Under the pieces are notes generated by a model. The model was not told the DNA's origin, ran no database searches, and saw nothing but the letters and a program-made list of their open reading frames with translations. 64,000 nt of DNA, from the NCBI RefSeq assembly GCF_018882215.1, contig NZ_JACVOX010000002.1, positions 729,737 through 793,736 of the forward strand, in the 5' to 3' direction. Below, in pieces: positions 33,283 through 41,757 of this stretch (position 1 is the stretch's first letter; each line of letters starts with the position of its first letter). The position numbers and the translations under genes were made by a program. The DNA is from Polynucleobacter sp. AP-Kaivos-20-H2 (GTDB taxonomy: Bacteria > Pseudomonadota > Gammaproteobacteria > Burkholderiales > Burkholderiaceae).

Positions 33283-35588
33283 GATCGATAGCGGCCATGC
33301 TAGACCCAGGCTTTTTTACTTCCAAAGCTTGGAGTAAAAAAATCATTCCGATCACGATTGGTGTGATCGGCGCCTTTGCTTTATTACTTTTAGTTTTATT
33401 GGCGATTGCCTCATCCAATACAGAATTTTTTGATAACTACTTTATTTGGCTCTATGCAGCCAATGTAGTCATTGGGATTTGCTTAACTCTGGTTATTTTG
33501 ATTTTGGTGGCTGTTATCGCCGTGCGCTGGTATCGCGGCCACTTTGGCACTCGCTTGATTGCAAAGTTGGCAATGATTTTTGCTTTAGTCGGAATTGTTC
33601 CGGGCTTAATTTTGTATGGCGTTTCATTACAGTTTGTGTCCCGCAGCATTGAGACTTGGTTTGACGTCAAAGTGGAGACGGCACTGAACTCCGGTTTAGA
33701 GTTGGGACGCGTTACTTTGCGAGTAGCCCAAGAAGAAATTTTGGGTGAGGGTAATTTCATTGCCGAGCAGATCGTTCAAATTCCATCGGGTACCTCCGCT
33801 GAGCAGGTGGCTGCAACAGTGATGAAAATTCGTAATCAATTTGGCATTCAAGAGGTCGACCTCTTCAATATGCAACGCAATTTGATTTTCACTAGCGAGC
33901 TAAAGCCTAAAAAATACTTTCCTGCGCCTAGTGCCGACGTGGTTGCAGAAGCGTTTAGCAAGAAGGGCATGACCTTTTTAGACCAAATTGAAGTGGAAGG
34001 TGGTCAACGTGGCTATCGAATCAGAGCCATTGTTCCTGTCATACGAAAAAAATCGATGCATAACAAATTAGATGCGAGCAAAGACGCGGATGATAAATAT
34101 TTTTTACAGCTAGTACGCTACATACCAACCCCGTTGGCAAAAAACATTTTTGCTGTGGAGTCTGCATATAGTGAGTATCAAGAGAAAGCGTTGGGGCGCA
34201 CAGGTCTTCGTAAGATGTTTGTGGGCACATTAACGCTCACCCTTTTCTTTGCAGTTTTCGTGGCCATTACTTTGGCGCTGATGTTGGGCAGGCAGCTTGC
34301 ACGCCCTCTCCTAATGCTACTAAGGGGCACCCAGGCAGTTGCACAGGGAGATTTGTCACCAAAACCAGAACTTGATACTGGTGATGAGCTTGGCATGCTT
34401 ACACGGCAATTTAACGTCATGACTAGGCAGCTGGCCGATACCCGCACTTCTTTGCAAGAATCTAAAGCATTCTTAGAGCGAGTATTGGGTAGCCTTACCG
34501 CAGGCGTATGCATTTTCGATAAAAACTACAACGTTGTTTCTAGTAATGCTGGTGCAGATCGTATTTTTGGGCAGGACCTTACTCTGCTAGATGGAAGGCC
34601 CCTTGGCAGCAGCCCGGCCCTATTGGAGTTTGAGGGAGCCATCAAAGAAGGCTTTTCTACTATGAAGCTCGCAGTCCTGGGCGAGGGAGACGCAGAACAA
34701 AAGACCGCGCCGACTAATGCGCCGGTGTGGCAAAAACAAATTCAACTACACACTACAAATGAATTTGAAAATGAATTAGGTGTGACCCTATTCGTGCGTG
34801 GGACAGAGCTAACTGGCGATTTGCGCATGGTTGTTTTTGATGACATTACTGATGTGGTGAGCGCACAAAGATCTATCGCTTGGAGTGAAGTCGCTAGACG
34901 CCTTGCTCACGAAATTAAAAACCCTCTTACGCCTATTCAGCTTTCTGCGGAAAGATTGCAGCATAAGCTTGCAGGCAAGTTGAGTCCAGAGCAAGAAGAA
35001 ATGATCAATCGCAGCACTGAAACCATCATTGGCCAGGTGCAAGCCATGAAAGAAATGGTGAATGATTTTAGGGATTTTGCGAAGACGCCAACTCCACAAC
35101 TCAAACCAGTTTCCATCAATACGCTCACCTCAGAAATTTTGGGGCTTTATGAGGGCAGCCCACTGCGTACCCAGTTAGATCCTAATTGTCCAGACATCAT
35201 GGGGGATCCCACACAACTAAGACAGGTAATCCATAACTTGCTACAAAATGCGCAAGACGCCACCCTTGAAGGGCCCCATCCCGCCAGCCCGGTAGAGGTT
35301 AAGACAGAGTTGGTCCCTTATGGTGAGCATAATGGCATAGCTCAAAATGCTGTGCGATTAACAATAAGTGATTGTGGTGTTGGATTTCCAGCTAAGATAT
35401 TGGCAAGAGCCTTTGAACCTTACGTCACAACAAAGAGCAAAGGCACGGGTCTGGGTTTGGCGGTAGTGAAGAAAATCATTGATGATCACTCGGCCAAAAT
35501 TGAAATTCGGAACCGTATGCAGGGTGAAGAAGTAGTTGGTGCGAAAGTATCAATACTGTTTATGAATCTAGCAAAAGAGGCAGCATAA
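33279..35588 (+). CDS. NtrY-like membrane sensor histidine kinase
   Basis: This 769-residue sensor kinase has several N-terminal membrane helices, a periplasmic sensing stretch, and another helix at about residues 310-335 followed by a HAMP linker (GRQLARPLLMLLRGTQAVA). A PAS-like region comes next. The catalytic part has the H-box ARRLAHEIKNPLTPIQ, N-box HNLLQNAQDA, and G boxes DCGVGFP and GTGLGLAVV. It is followed after 2 bp by its response regulator. The order matches the NtrY/NtrX pair; the signal is unknown. Confidence 0.9.
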   Translation: MRSIAAMLDPGFFTSKAWSKKIIPITIGVIGAFALLLLVLLAIASSNTEFFDNYFIWLYAANVVIGICLTLVILILVAVIAVRWYRGHFGTRLIAKLAMIFALVGIVPGLILYGVSLQFVSRSIETWFDVKVETALNSGLELGRVTLRVAQEEILGEGNFIAEQIVQIPSGTSAEQVAATVMKIRNQFGIQEVDLFNMQRNLIFTSELKPKKYFPAPSADVVAEAFSKKGMTFLDQIEVEGGQRGYRIRAIVPVIRKKSMHNKLDASKDADDKYFLQLVRYIPTPLAKNIFAVESAYSEYQEKALGRTGLRKMFVGTLTLTLFFAVFVAITLALMLGRQLARPLLMLLRGTQAVAQGDLSPKPELDTGDELGMLTRQFNVMTRQLADTRTSLQESKAFLERVLGSLTAGVCIFDKNYNVVSSNAGADRIFGQDLTLLDGRPLGSSPALLEFEGAIKEGFSTMKLAVLGEGDAEQKTAPTNAPVWQKQIQLHTTNEFENELGVTLFVRGTELTGDLRMVVFDDITDVVSAQRSIAWSEVARRLAHEIKNPLTPIQLSAERLQHKLAGKLSPEQEEMINRSTETIIGQVQAMKEMVNDFRDFAKTPTPQLKPVSINTLTSEILGLYEGSPLRTQLDPNCPDIMGDPTQLRQVIHNLLQNAQDATLEGPHPASPVEVKTELVPYGEHNGIAQNAVRLTISDCGVGFPAKILARAFEPYVTTKSKGTGLGLAVVKKIIDDHSAKIEIRNRMQGEEVVGAKVSILFMNLAKEAA

Positions 35589-35590
35589 GC

Positions 35591-36274
35591 ATGGCTAGTA
35601 TTTTGGTTGTTGATGACGAGATGGGAATTCGTGAGCTTCTCAATGAGATTCTCACAGATGAAGGCCATACTGTGTACGCTGCAGAAAGTGCGGTACAGGC
35701 ACGCACTATTCGCGAACAAATGCGCCCTGACTTAGTCTTGTTAGATATTTGGATGCCTGATACCGATGGCATTACATTATTAAAAGAATGGTCCAATACT
35801 GGTCAGCTCACGATGCCGGTAGTGATGATGTCGGGACATGCAACCATTGACACCGCTGTTGAAGCGACTCGTATTGGCGCGCTCAACTTTTTAGAAAAAC
35901 CGATTGCTCTGCAAAAGCTTTTAAAGACAGTCAGTAAGGCACTGGAGAGCTCTCCTAAATATGTAGAGCCAGAACAGGTTAGGGCTGTTCAGTCGAGCGC
36001 TAATTCTGTTGCCACACCAAAGCAGGTGGTTGCCGAGTCGGTTGCCTCAGCGGCCGAGGGAGAATACATCAGTGGAATTGCAAAAACCTACTTTGATCTT
36101 CCTTTGAGGGAGGCAAGAGATTTATTTGAGAAGGCGTATTTTGAACATCAAATGCAAATCATGGGCGGCAGCATGACCAAGATTTCAGAGTACACAGGTC
36201 TAGAGCGAACCCATTTGTATCGCAAACTGAAAGCATTGGGAATAGATACCTCCCGCAATAAGGGCGAGAGCTAG
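35591..36274 (+). CDS. Response regulator, receiver plus Fis-type HTH (NtrX-like)
   Basis: This 227-residue regulator has a receiver domain (acid pocket VVDDE, phospho-acceptor Asp in LLDIWMPD, switch MMSGH, Lys in EKP). A low-complexity linker leads to a C-terminal Fis-type helix-turn-helix (SMTKISEYTGLERTHLYRKL). The central AAA+ sigma-54-activating domain of full NtrX is missing, so it probably acts as a conventional activator or repressor. It is cotranscribed with the kinase. Confidence 0.9.
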   Translation: MASILVVDDEMGIRELLNEILTDEGHTVYAAESAVQARTIREQMRPDLVLLDIWMPDTDGITLLKEWSNTGQLTMPVVMMSGHATIDTAVEATRIGALNFLEKPIALQKLLKTVSKALESSPKYVEPEQVRAVQSSANSVATPKQVVAESVASAAEGEYISGIAKTYFDLPLREARDLFEKAYFEHQMQIMGGSMTKISEYTGLERTHLYRKLKALGIDTSRNKGES

Positions 36275-36333
36275 GCGCTCACCCAATAAGGCCAAGCACA
36301 CAAAACCCAGAAATCACGGGGTACTAAGCAAAT

Positions 36334-36364
36334 TTGCGGATACCCCAAGCCAATTCGTTATAAT
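36334..36364 (+). promoter_or_regulatory. Promoter of tRNA-Phe
   Basis: A perfect -10 TATAAT (36359-36364) lies 10 bp before the tRNA. The -35-like TTGCGG (36334-36339) is at 19-bp spacing, slightly longer than optimal. Confidence 0.7.
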
Positions 36365-36374
36365 TCAAAGTCTT

Positions 36375-36450
36375 GGCCTGGTAGCTCAGTCGGTAGAGCA
36401 GAGGATTGAAAATCCTTGTGTCGGTGGTTCGATTCCGCCCCGGGCCACCA
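36375..36450 (+). tRNA. tRNA-Phe (GAA)
   Basis: This 76-nt cloverleaf has acceptor GGCCTGG/CCGGGCC, a D arm with AGCTCAGTCGGTAGAGC, an anticodon loop centred on GAA, a T arm with GGTTCGATTCC, and an encoded CCA end. Its 3' half is duplicated at 45.7 and 59.5 kb, so it is the integration site of the tandem elements and remains intact. Confidence 0.97.
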
Positions 36451-36529
36451 AGAATTCTCCTAACATTAGAAGTGGTCCATAGAGTCTCTAGTGTTAGCCG
36501 CGGTCTGGCACCATTTCTCCTAGATATCC
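36406..36529. repeat. att repeat copy 1 (tRNA-Phe 3' half plus flank)
   Basis: The 55-nt core (36406-36460) runs from the anticodon stem through the CCA end into the flank. It is identical at 45708-45762 and has one mismatch at 59484-59538. About 70 bp further downstream are also similar among the three copies. This is the tRNA-proximal (attL-type) junction of element 1. Confidence 0.9.
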
Positions 36530-36541
36530 CCATCATGAACT

Positions 36542-36655
36542 GTCCTTTAAAAGGACGCTTTATTTATTGGGGATTTGTCATCCCTGCGTTGGTTAACCGT
36601 CGATTTAAGCGACGCTTACCTGGGGTCTGTACTTGCTATGTCGTTTAAAACGACA
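36542..36655. repeat. Palindrome triad (types A, C, B)
   Basis: Three palindromes lie in order: A GTCCTTTAAAAGGAC (36542-36556), C GTCGATTTAAGCGAC (36599-36613) and B TGTCGTTTAAAACGACA (36639-36655). The last lies 30 bp upstream of the first cargo gene. A similar triad sits at the same place after att copy 2. Confidence 0.85.
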
Positions 36656-36685
36656 AATTTGGCAATCAGGTATAGAATTTGAGCC

Positions 36686-37039
36686 ATGTTGCCCCGTAGA
36701 AAAACACTGGTTTTATTTATATGCCTCGTCTTGATTGCGTTTAAGGCGGCCGCTGGAAGTATTTTTATTCAATCCGCAATTGAGCGGGCAGAACTTGCTG
36801 GTAGCTACAGCAATGCTTCAATGTCACAGCAAGCACATAATAGCTCTGACTCAGCTGACGACAAAGAGCAGGTTCATACCATGTACCTCATGAGCCATGT
36901 AACAGCTAATATTAGCGAAATTGAAATTACCGTTTTCTCTCCATCGATTGCAGTGGCTTCGTTCTCTAACGTTAATGAAGTCTTGTTTTCGCAAAACTTC
37001 CCCGACTCAGCATTTAAACCACCCAAAGCTAACGCCTAA
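36686..37039 (+). CDS. Hypothetical exported protein
   Basis: I do not recognise this 117-residue protein. It begins with a basic n-region (MLPRRKT) and a hydrophobic segment (residues 7-25), so it is probably exported or membrane-anchored. A Ser/Asp-rich middle follows, and the end is Pro/Lys-rich. It is the first gene of element 1 and is followed by two lipoprotein genes, which suggests an envelope role. Confidence 0.6.
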   Translation: MLPRRKTLVLFICLVLIAFKAAAGSIFIQSAIERAELAGSYSNASMSQQAHNSSDSADDKEQVHTMYLMSHVTANISEIEITVFSPSIAVASFSNVNEVLFSQNFPDSAFKPPKANA

Positions 37040-37125
37040 TTTACTTGGTCGGGATTGGTCTAAATAAGATCAATCCTATTGATAGCATGGCTGAGCCTAT
37101 TCAGCCGTATTTGGGAAATTTCACC

Positions 37126-37617
37126 ATGTTTAAGTTTGTAAAAATATTGCCATTGGCATTATTGGTTTTATTTGTTTCCGCTTGTAGTAGCGTTAAGTTA
37201 GATGATGCTAATAGTGTTGCTACTGTCAACGCTGGCGGCTCAATGTCGTACGATCCAATCAGCGATTCTAAGTCTAGCGTTTATGGCAAGCGTTCTATCT
37301 ATTTTGAGTTTGATAGCTATACATTAGATCCAAAATATGCCTCTACTATCTCTGCCCATGCTTCGTACTTGAAAGCATTTCAAAGGCAAAAGGCATCCGT
37401 CATTATTCAAGGTAATACCGATGATCGTGGAACCGCTGAGTACAACTTAGCCTTGGGCCAAAAGCGATCCGAAGCTGTTAAGAAAGCGCTTGTTTCTCAA
37501 GGTGTTAGTGAGTCTCAACTAGAGGCAGTGAGCTTTGGCAAAGAAAAGCCAGCTGACCCAGCGCAAACTGAAGCGGCATTTAAAGAAAACCGCCGTGCTG
37601 ATTTTGTGTATCGCTAA
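37126..37617 (+). CDS. OmpA/Pal-type peptidoglycan-associated lipoprotein
   Basis: This 163-residue lipoprotein has a signal peptide and lipobox (VSAC, lipidated Cys20), then a Pal/OmpA C-terminal domain: IYFEFDSYTLDPKY, then QGNTDDRGTAEYNLALGQKR, which binds peptidoglycan. It is not next to tolB, so it is probably an accessory paralogue rather than the housekeeping Pal. The start MFKFVKI at 37126 gives a proper signal peptide; the upstream in-frame ATG would not. Confidence 0.88.
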   Translation: MFKFVKILPLALLVLFVSACSSVKLDDANSVATVNAGGSMSYDPISDSKSSVYGKRSIYFEFDSYTLDPKYASTISAHASYLKAFQRQKASVIIQGNTDDRGTAEYNLALGQKRSEAVKKALVSQGVSESQLEAVSFGKEKPADPAQTEAAFKENRRADFVYR

Positions 37618-37634
37618 ACTTCAAAGGCTATTCA

Positions 37635-38156
37635 ATGAAAAACATATTCAAGCTAAGTTTGATAGGCATTGCTTTCTTAAGTGGATGTGCGACAAATATT
37701 GCGCCCAATAACCCAGTACAAGTTGCTAAAGCGCCGGCACCAATGACTGCAATAGCCCCAGTTCATACAGGTGCTGTGGCTAAGCGTCTTAATGACTGTA
37801 TTGTTAACAGTAATCAAAGTGCAGATGCATTGTTGGTGGATAGTCAGATCATCGTTGTTACAAGGAACAATCCGCATGCACAAGCCCTCTTTAATTCAGC
37901 CGATAAATTAACTGATCAACAGGCTAAGGCATTAGCCAATTACTTGCTTGAAGCTAATTCTTGTCGTCCTATTGCGCTAGAGGAATTAAGTCCCGAGATG
38001 ATTTCGGTGTATCGGGAGTTCTTTAAAAAAATCGATGGCGTTTATGCAGATCTCATAGCCAAAAAGATCACTATTGGCGTTGCTAATCAAGAAAGGCAAT
38101 TACTGATTCAAGATACTCGCATGAAGCGTCTAGATATTCAATCTAAAAAGAATTAG
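37635..38156 (+). CDS. Hypothetical lipoprotein
   Basis: I do not recognise this 173-residue protein. It has a clear lipoprotein signal (MKNIFKLSLIGIAFLSGC, lipidated Cys18), a Pro/Ala-rich linker and a mostly helical body with two further cysteines. It is 17 bp downstream of the Pal-like gene and probably in the same operon. Confidence 0.7.
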   Translation: MKNIFKLSLIGIAFLSGCATNIAPNNPVQVAKAPAPMTAIAPVHTGAVAKRLNDCIVNSNQSADALLVDSQIIVVTRNNPHAQALFNSADKLTDQQAKALANYLLEANSCRPIALEELSPEMISVYREFFKKIDGVYADLIAKKITIGVANQERQLLIQDTRMKRLDIQSKKN

Positions 38157-38168
38157 TGGTATAGATTT

Positions 38169-38477
38169 ATGGCTAGATATAAATTTGTTTGTAGTTCCTG
38201 CAGGTTTGAATGCATTAGTGGCATAGGCAAAGAGGTTGGACTTCAATCATCTAAGGTAGTCATGGTCTGTAAATCTTGCGCCACTATCGATGCATATACA
38301 GTTGCTCATCCGGGCAGTATTAATACTGAAATTAGCATTTCGCCTGCTTGTACAAGTTGTCTTTCTAGTCAGCATTTGGCAGAGTGGGATGGGCTGACTT
38401 GCCCGCATTGTCAGATGAAGATGCGAGCTATAGGTGGGGATGTTGATGTTGAGAGATCCCGTTTCAAATACTGGTGA
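38169..38477 (+). CDS. Small protein with two zinc-ribbon-like Cys pairs
   Basis: This 102-residue protein has four CxxC pairs (CSSC, CKSC, CTSC, CPHC) arranged as two putative zinc ribbons. It has no signal peptide. I cannot assign a family. It lies 12 bp after the lipoprotein gene. Confidence 0.65.
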   Translation: MARYKFVCSSCRFECISGIGKEVGLQSSKVVMVCKSCATIDAYTVAHPGSINTEISISPACTSCLSSQHLAEWDGLTCPHCQMKMRAIGGDVDVERSRFKYW

Positions 38478-38489
38478 AGGAGAATTCTG

Positions 38490-38723
38490 ATGAGCATGAA
38501 CAATAGAACTTTGGAAGAGCTTTTTGAGCAGTTAGGATTGTCATCCCAAAAGATTCATATGGAGAGATACATCGAAAGACATCAACTTAAGCCTGGGTCT
38601 AATCTGCCCGATGCCATTTACTGGGCGCCAGATCAAAAAGCATTTTTGATTGAAGCTAAGGCCGACGACTCAGAGTGGTCAGAAGTTGTAGATCAATTGG
38701 CTAATTTATTAATACAAAAATAA
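38490..38723 (+). CDS. DUF2789 family protein
   Basis: This 77-residue acidic protein matches the DUF2789 pattern as I remember it: LEELFEQLGL near the start, an amphipathic middle with ERHQLKPG, and the ending with FLIEAKADDSEWSEVVDQL. Function is unknown. It is the last gene of the plus-strand group before the convergent hydrolase gene, and its ribosome-binding site is AAGGAG. Confidence 0.7.
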   Translation: MSMNNRTLEELFEQLGLSSQKIHMERYIERHQLKPGSNLPDAIYWAPDQKAFLIEAKADDSEWSEVVDQLANLLIQK

Positions 38724-38739
38724 AATTTTGATCAATTAA

Positions 38740-39615
38740 CTACCCAAGAGAATTTAATGGAATCTTTAGGTAAGAAACACCATTCGCCTCTTTGGGAGGA
38801 AACTCACCTGCACGAATATTTACTTGGACTGACGGCAAAATTAATACGGGCATCTCTAAGGTAGAGTCTCTTGCTGTTCTCATCGCCACAAAGTCTTGTT
38901 CTGAAATGCCATCGTGGATATGAATGTTATGTTGACGCTCTTCGCCAACTGTTGTTACATAGACTACTTCCCGATCATTTGGCGGGTAGTCATGACACAT
39001 ATATAGCCTAGTCTCATCAGGAAAACTTAATATTCTCTTTACCGATTTATATAAAGCATGTGCATCACCACCAGGAAAGTCACATCTAGCTGTACCAACA
39101 TCAGCCATAAACATTGTGTCACCCACAAAAATAGCATCGCCTATTACATAAGCCATACAAGCTGGAGTATGTCCCGGTACAAACATAGATTTAATTTTTA
39201 GATTATCTAAAGGCAATTCCTCATTTGCTTCAATCAGATGGTCAAATTGAGATCCGTTGGCTTGAAATGCATCTTCTAAATGAAAAATGTTTTTGAAAAC
39301 AGCTTGGACCTCTTGAATGTGCTTGCCGATTGCCAGTTTGCCGCCAAGATGCTTCTTAATGTAAGACCCTGCTGTTAGATGGTCTGCATGGGCATGAGTT
39401 TCTAAAATCCATTCAACCTTCAGACTTTGCTCTTGGATAAATTTAATTACCTCATCTGCTGAATGAGTGCTGGTTCGTCCTGACTTGGGATCATAATTGA
39501 GCACCGAGTCAATAACTGCACAATGACCACCTGGCTTTTCATAAACTACATGAGTAAAAGTCCAAGTGGGCGCATCAAAAAAGGTTTTAACGATTGGGGC
39601 ATATTGATTTTCCAT
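38740..39615 (-). CDS. MBL-fold hydrolase, Blh/ETHE1-like persulfide dioxygenase family
   Basis: This 291-residue metallo-beta-lactamase-fold protein has the metal motif THAHADH (His74, His76, Asp78, His79) and an N-terminal CAVIDSVLNYDPKSGRTS. That pattern is typical of Blh and persulfide dioxygenase-like enzymes, which oxidise glutathione persulfide during sulfide detoxification. It is divergent from a TSUP permease. In other bacteria such genes sit with TSUP and YeeE/YedE genes, as here. Confidence 0.82.
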   Translation of the reverse strand: MENQYAPIVKTFFDAPTWTFTHVVYEKPGGHCAVIDSVLNYDPKSGRTSTHSADEVIKFIQEQSLKVEWILETHAHADHLTAGSYIKKHLGGKLAIGKHIQEVQAVFKNIFHLEDAFQANGSQFDHLIEANEELPLDNLKIKSMFVPGHTPACMAYVIGDAIFVGDTMFMADVGTARCDFPGGDAHALYKSVKRILSFPDETRLYMCHDYPPNDREVVYVTTVGEERQHNIHIHDGISEQDFVAMRTARDSTLEMPVLILPSVQVNIRAGEFPPKEANGVSYLKIPLNSLG

Positions 39616-39681
39616 GATTCATTGTAGGATCAGTAAACCCCGAATGCCAATGAATATTAACTTGTACTTGAAGGCCAACTA

Positions 39682-40491
39682 ATGGATTCCCATACACTAA
39701 TCATTCCAGCTTTAGGTGTGTTTGTTGGGATCTTAATGGGGCTTACAGGGGCTGGCGGCGGCATACTCTCCGTGCCAATATTGGTTTTCTTTGTTCACTT
39801 ACCAATGGCTGAAGCAAGCCCAATTGCACTATGCGCTATTGCACTATCGGCCACAGCAGGTGCAATTATTGGACTAAAAGAAAAAGTACTACGCTATAAA
39901 GCGGCGATCTTCATGTCTATCTTTGGCTTAATCATGTCTCCTATTGGTCTATGGGTTGCTAACAAAGTGCCCAATATGCCATTGCTACTTCTATTCAGTG
40001 TTATTTTGATTTTTGTGTCTGTACGGCTATACATACAAGCACATAAGACTATTCATGGCACTTTGCCGCCTTCACCAACCCCTCCACCTTGTCAGCTTGA
40101 TTTGTCTATTAGCAAATTGATTTGGACTATGCCATGTGCGAGGTCTTTAATGTATGCAGGCCTAACTGCTGGTTTCTTATCGGGCTTATTGGGAGTTGGC
40201 GGTGGATTTGTCATAGTGCCATCGCTAAAGAAATTTACAGACCTTCCAATGAAATCCATTGTTGCAACTTCTTTGGGTGTTCTGGCAATCGTTTCTACTG
40301 GTGGGGCTCTTGTATCTCTGGCTTCCGGCAATTTAAATGTAGAGATTGCCAGCCTATTTGCTTTGGGATCACTCGTGGGGCTTGTATTTGGAAAGCTAAT
40401 GGAGAGAAAGATCAGCGGCACTAGAGTGCAACAAATCTTTGCTATTTTTGCTTTCTTAGTTGCGCTGAGCCTAATATATAAGGCGGTATAA
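39682..40491 (+). CDS. TSUP-family permease (sulfite/organosulfur exporter-like)
   Basis: This 269-residue TSUP permease has two repeated halves, each opening with a glycine-rich loop (GLTGAGGGILSVPIL and GLLGVGGGFVIVPSL). Divergence from the persulfide dioxygenase-like gene (66-bp gap) suggests export of sulfite or a similar product, as proposed for bigR-type operons. The substrate is inferred from context. A palindrome pair follows 46 bp after its stop. Confidence 0.85.
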   Translation: MDSHTLIIPALGVFVGILMGLTGAGGGILSVPILVFFVHLPMAEASPIALCAIALSATAGAIIGLKEKVLRYKAAIFMSIFGLIMSPIGLWVANKVPNMPLLLLFSVILIFVSVRLYIQAHKTIHGTLPPSPTPPPCQLDLSISKLIWTMPCARSLMYAGLTAGFLSGLLGVGGGFVIVPSLKKFTDLPMKSIVATSLGVLAIVSTGGALVSLASGNLNVEIASLFALGSLVGLVFGKLMERKISGTRVQQIFAIFAFLVALSLIYKAV

Positions 40492-40537
40492 AACTTTTAT
40501 TGCAGTAACCGTTGCTTTAATAGACGCTCGCTGAGAT

Positions 40538-40630
40538 GTCCTTTAAAAGGACATCTTATATATGCGTATATACGAATATAAGGAATCTATCATCCACCTC
40601 CAATATTAATGCGACGTCGTTTTAAACGAC
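40538..40630. repeat. Palindrome pair (types A and B) with extended arm
   Basis: Type A (40538-40552) and type B (40616-40630) lie between the TSUP gene and the Crp/Fnr gene. The A copy is followed by ACATCTTATATATGC and a TA-rich tail. The same A-plus-tail sequence recurs at 45416, so these extended repeats bracket the Crp/Fnr to cydB block exactly. Confidence 0.85.
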
Positions 40631-40686
40631 AAAACTGTAAAATAGGCCCTTAATATTCGAGTCTAAATGCCCACTTAATAAAGCCA

Positions 40687-41403
40687 ATGAAGACCATAGA
40701 AATCAAAAGTGCATGGAAGGGCAATAGTAATTGTGAGGCATGCTCTATTAGGAGTTCTGCATTATTTGCTGAACTCAATGAAGAAGACTTTTCAAAGATT
40801 CATAGTCCGATAGATGATTTGAGCTTTGAAGCTTACTCCAGCATTTATGCACAAGGAGATACTGCACAAGATCTTTATACCCTTCGAGAGGGTTATATCA
40901 AATTACTGCATGTCAACCCAGATGGCTCTAGCAGAATTATTAGGGTGGTAATGCCAGGAAATCTATTTGGCATGGAGGCTTTATTGGGCGAGCGTTATGA
41001 GCATTCTGCAGTTGCCCTTACAAATGTTCATTTATGCAAAATCCCTAAATCAATTATTTCTTCTTTAGGCGAGGAGTCTCCAAGACTTCATCGTCAAATT
41101 GTTAAGAAATGGGGCGAAGCATTATCCCAATCAGAATCATGGTTCTCGGAGATTAATACCGGAAGAATCGAGGTGCGTCTTGCCCGCTTCCTTTTAAAGT
41201 TAGCTAAACAATCGGGATCCTTTGCCATTGCGCCGCTGTTTAAGCGCGAAGACATGGGTTTGATGATGGATGTCAAATTTGAGACGATTAGCAGGGCTTT
41301 GGCATCCATGGCTGATCAAGGCTTAATTAGCAAAATTACCCGTCTTTCCGTACAAATTCCCAATATCGACACATTGCGTAACTTCTCTGAAAAGGGAATT
41401 TAG
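40687..41403 (+). CDS. Crp/Fnr-family transcriptional regulator
   Basis: This 238-residue regulator has a cyclic-nucleotide-like sensor barrel and a C-terminal winged helix (KREDMGLMMDVKFETISRAL). The N-terminus has CEAC (Cys16, Cys19), and LCKIP carries Cys117, which aligns with three of the four FNR [4Fe-4S] ligands. The fourth (near residue 25) is missing, so it may sense a different redox or sulfur signal, or a cluster with a non-Cys ligand. It probably controls the downstream genes, where an FNR-like box lies. Confidence 0.88.
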   Translation: MKTIEIKSAWKGNSNCEACSIRSSALFAELNEEDFSKIHSPIDDLSFEAYSSIYAQGDTAQDLYTLREGYIKLLHVNPDGSSRIIRVVMPGNLFGMEALLGERYEHSAVALTNVHLCKIPKSIISSLGEESPRLHRQIVKKWGEALSQSESWFSEINTGRIEVRLARFLLKLAKQSGSFAIAPLFKREDMGLMMDVKFETISRALASMADQGLISKITRLSVQIPNIDTLRNFSEKGI

Positions 41404-41420
41404 TCTTTCTATCGCATTTA

Positions 41421-41434
41421 ATGATCTAGATCAA
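41421..41434. promoter_or_regulatory. FNR-type operator upstream of DUF2892/YeeE genes
   Basis: ATGATCTAGATCAA matches the FNR consensus TTGAT-N4-ATCAA with one mismatch. It lies 66 bp before the DUF2892 start and just after the Crp/Fnr gene, well placed to act as activator site for the next operon. Confidence 0.6.
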
Positions 41435-41499
41435 AAGCCTCCCCCCAGATAGGCATAGACTCAATCAGTATCAACAAATCTTATCTATGTGGGGGTTAT

Positions 41500-41712
41500 A
41501 TGAAATGTAATGTTGGCCGTATCGATCGCGTACTACGCATCTCTGTTGGACTGGTCTTAGTTGGTTTAGCCGCAAGCAATGTGGTTGGTGCATGGGGCTG
41601 GATTGGCATTGTTCCGCTGACCACTGGCTTATTTAAGTTCTGCCCACTGTATCCAATCTTGGGAATCAATTCTTGCGGCGCTGGCTGTGGCAATGGCAGT
41701 TGTTCTAAGTAA
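41500..41712 (+). CDS. DUF2892 (YgaP-like) membrane protein
   Basis: This 70-residue protein begins MKCNVGRIDRVLRISVGLVL, typical of DUF2892, with two hydrophobic segments. It ends in an unusual Cys-rich tail (CGAGCGNGSC). DUF2892 is often fused or linked to rhodanese domains in sulfur metabolism, which agrees with the surrounding genes. Confidence 0.8.
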   Translation: MKCNVGRIDRVLRISVGLVLVGLAASNVVGAWGWIGIVPLTTGLFKFCPLYPILGINSCGAGCGNGSCSK

Positions 41713-41757
41713 TCTTTTGCCAACAGCTAACAAGCAAATCACTGATAAGGATCCAAG

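Noticed and set aside
36324..36536. Minus-strand frame across tRNA-Phe
   Set aside because: It overlaps the tRNA and the att repeat; such frames arise by chance in tRNA genes.
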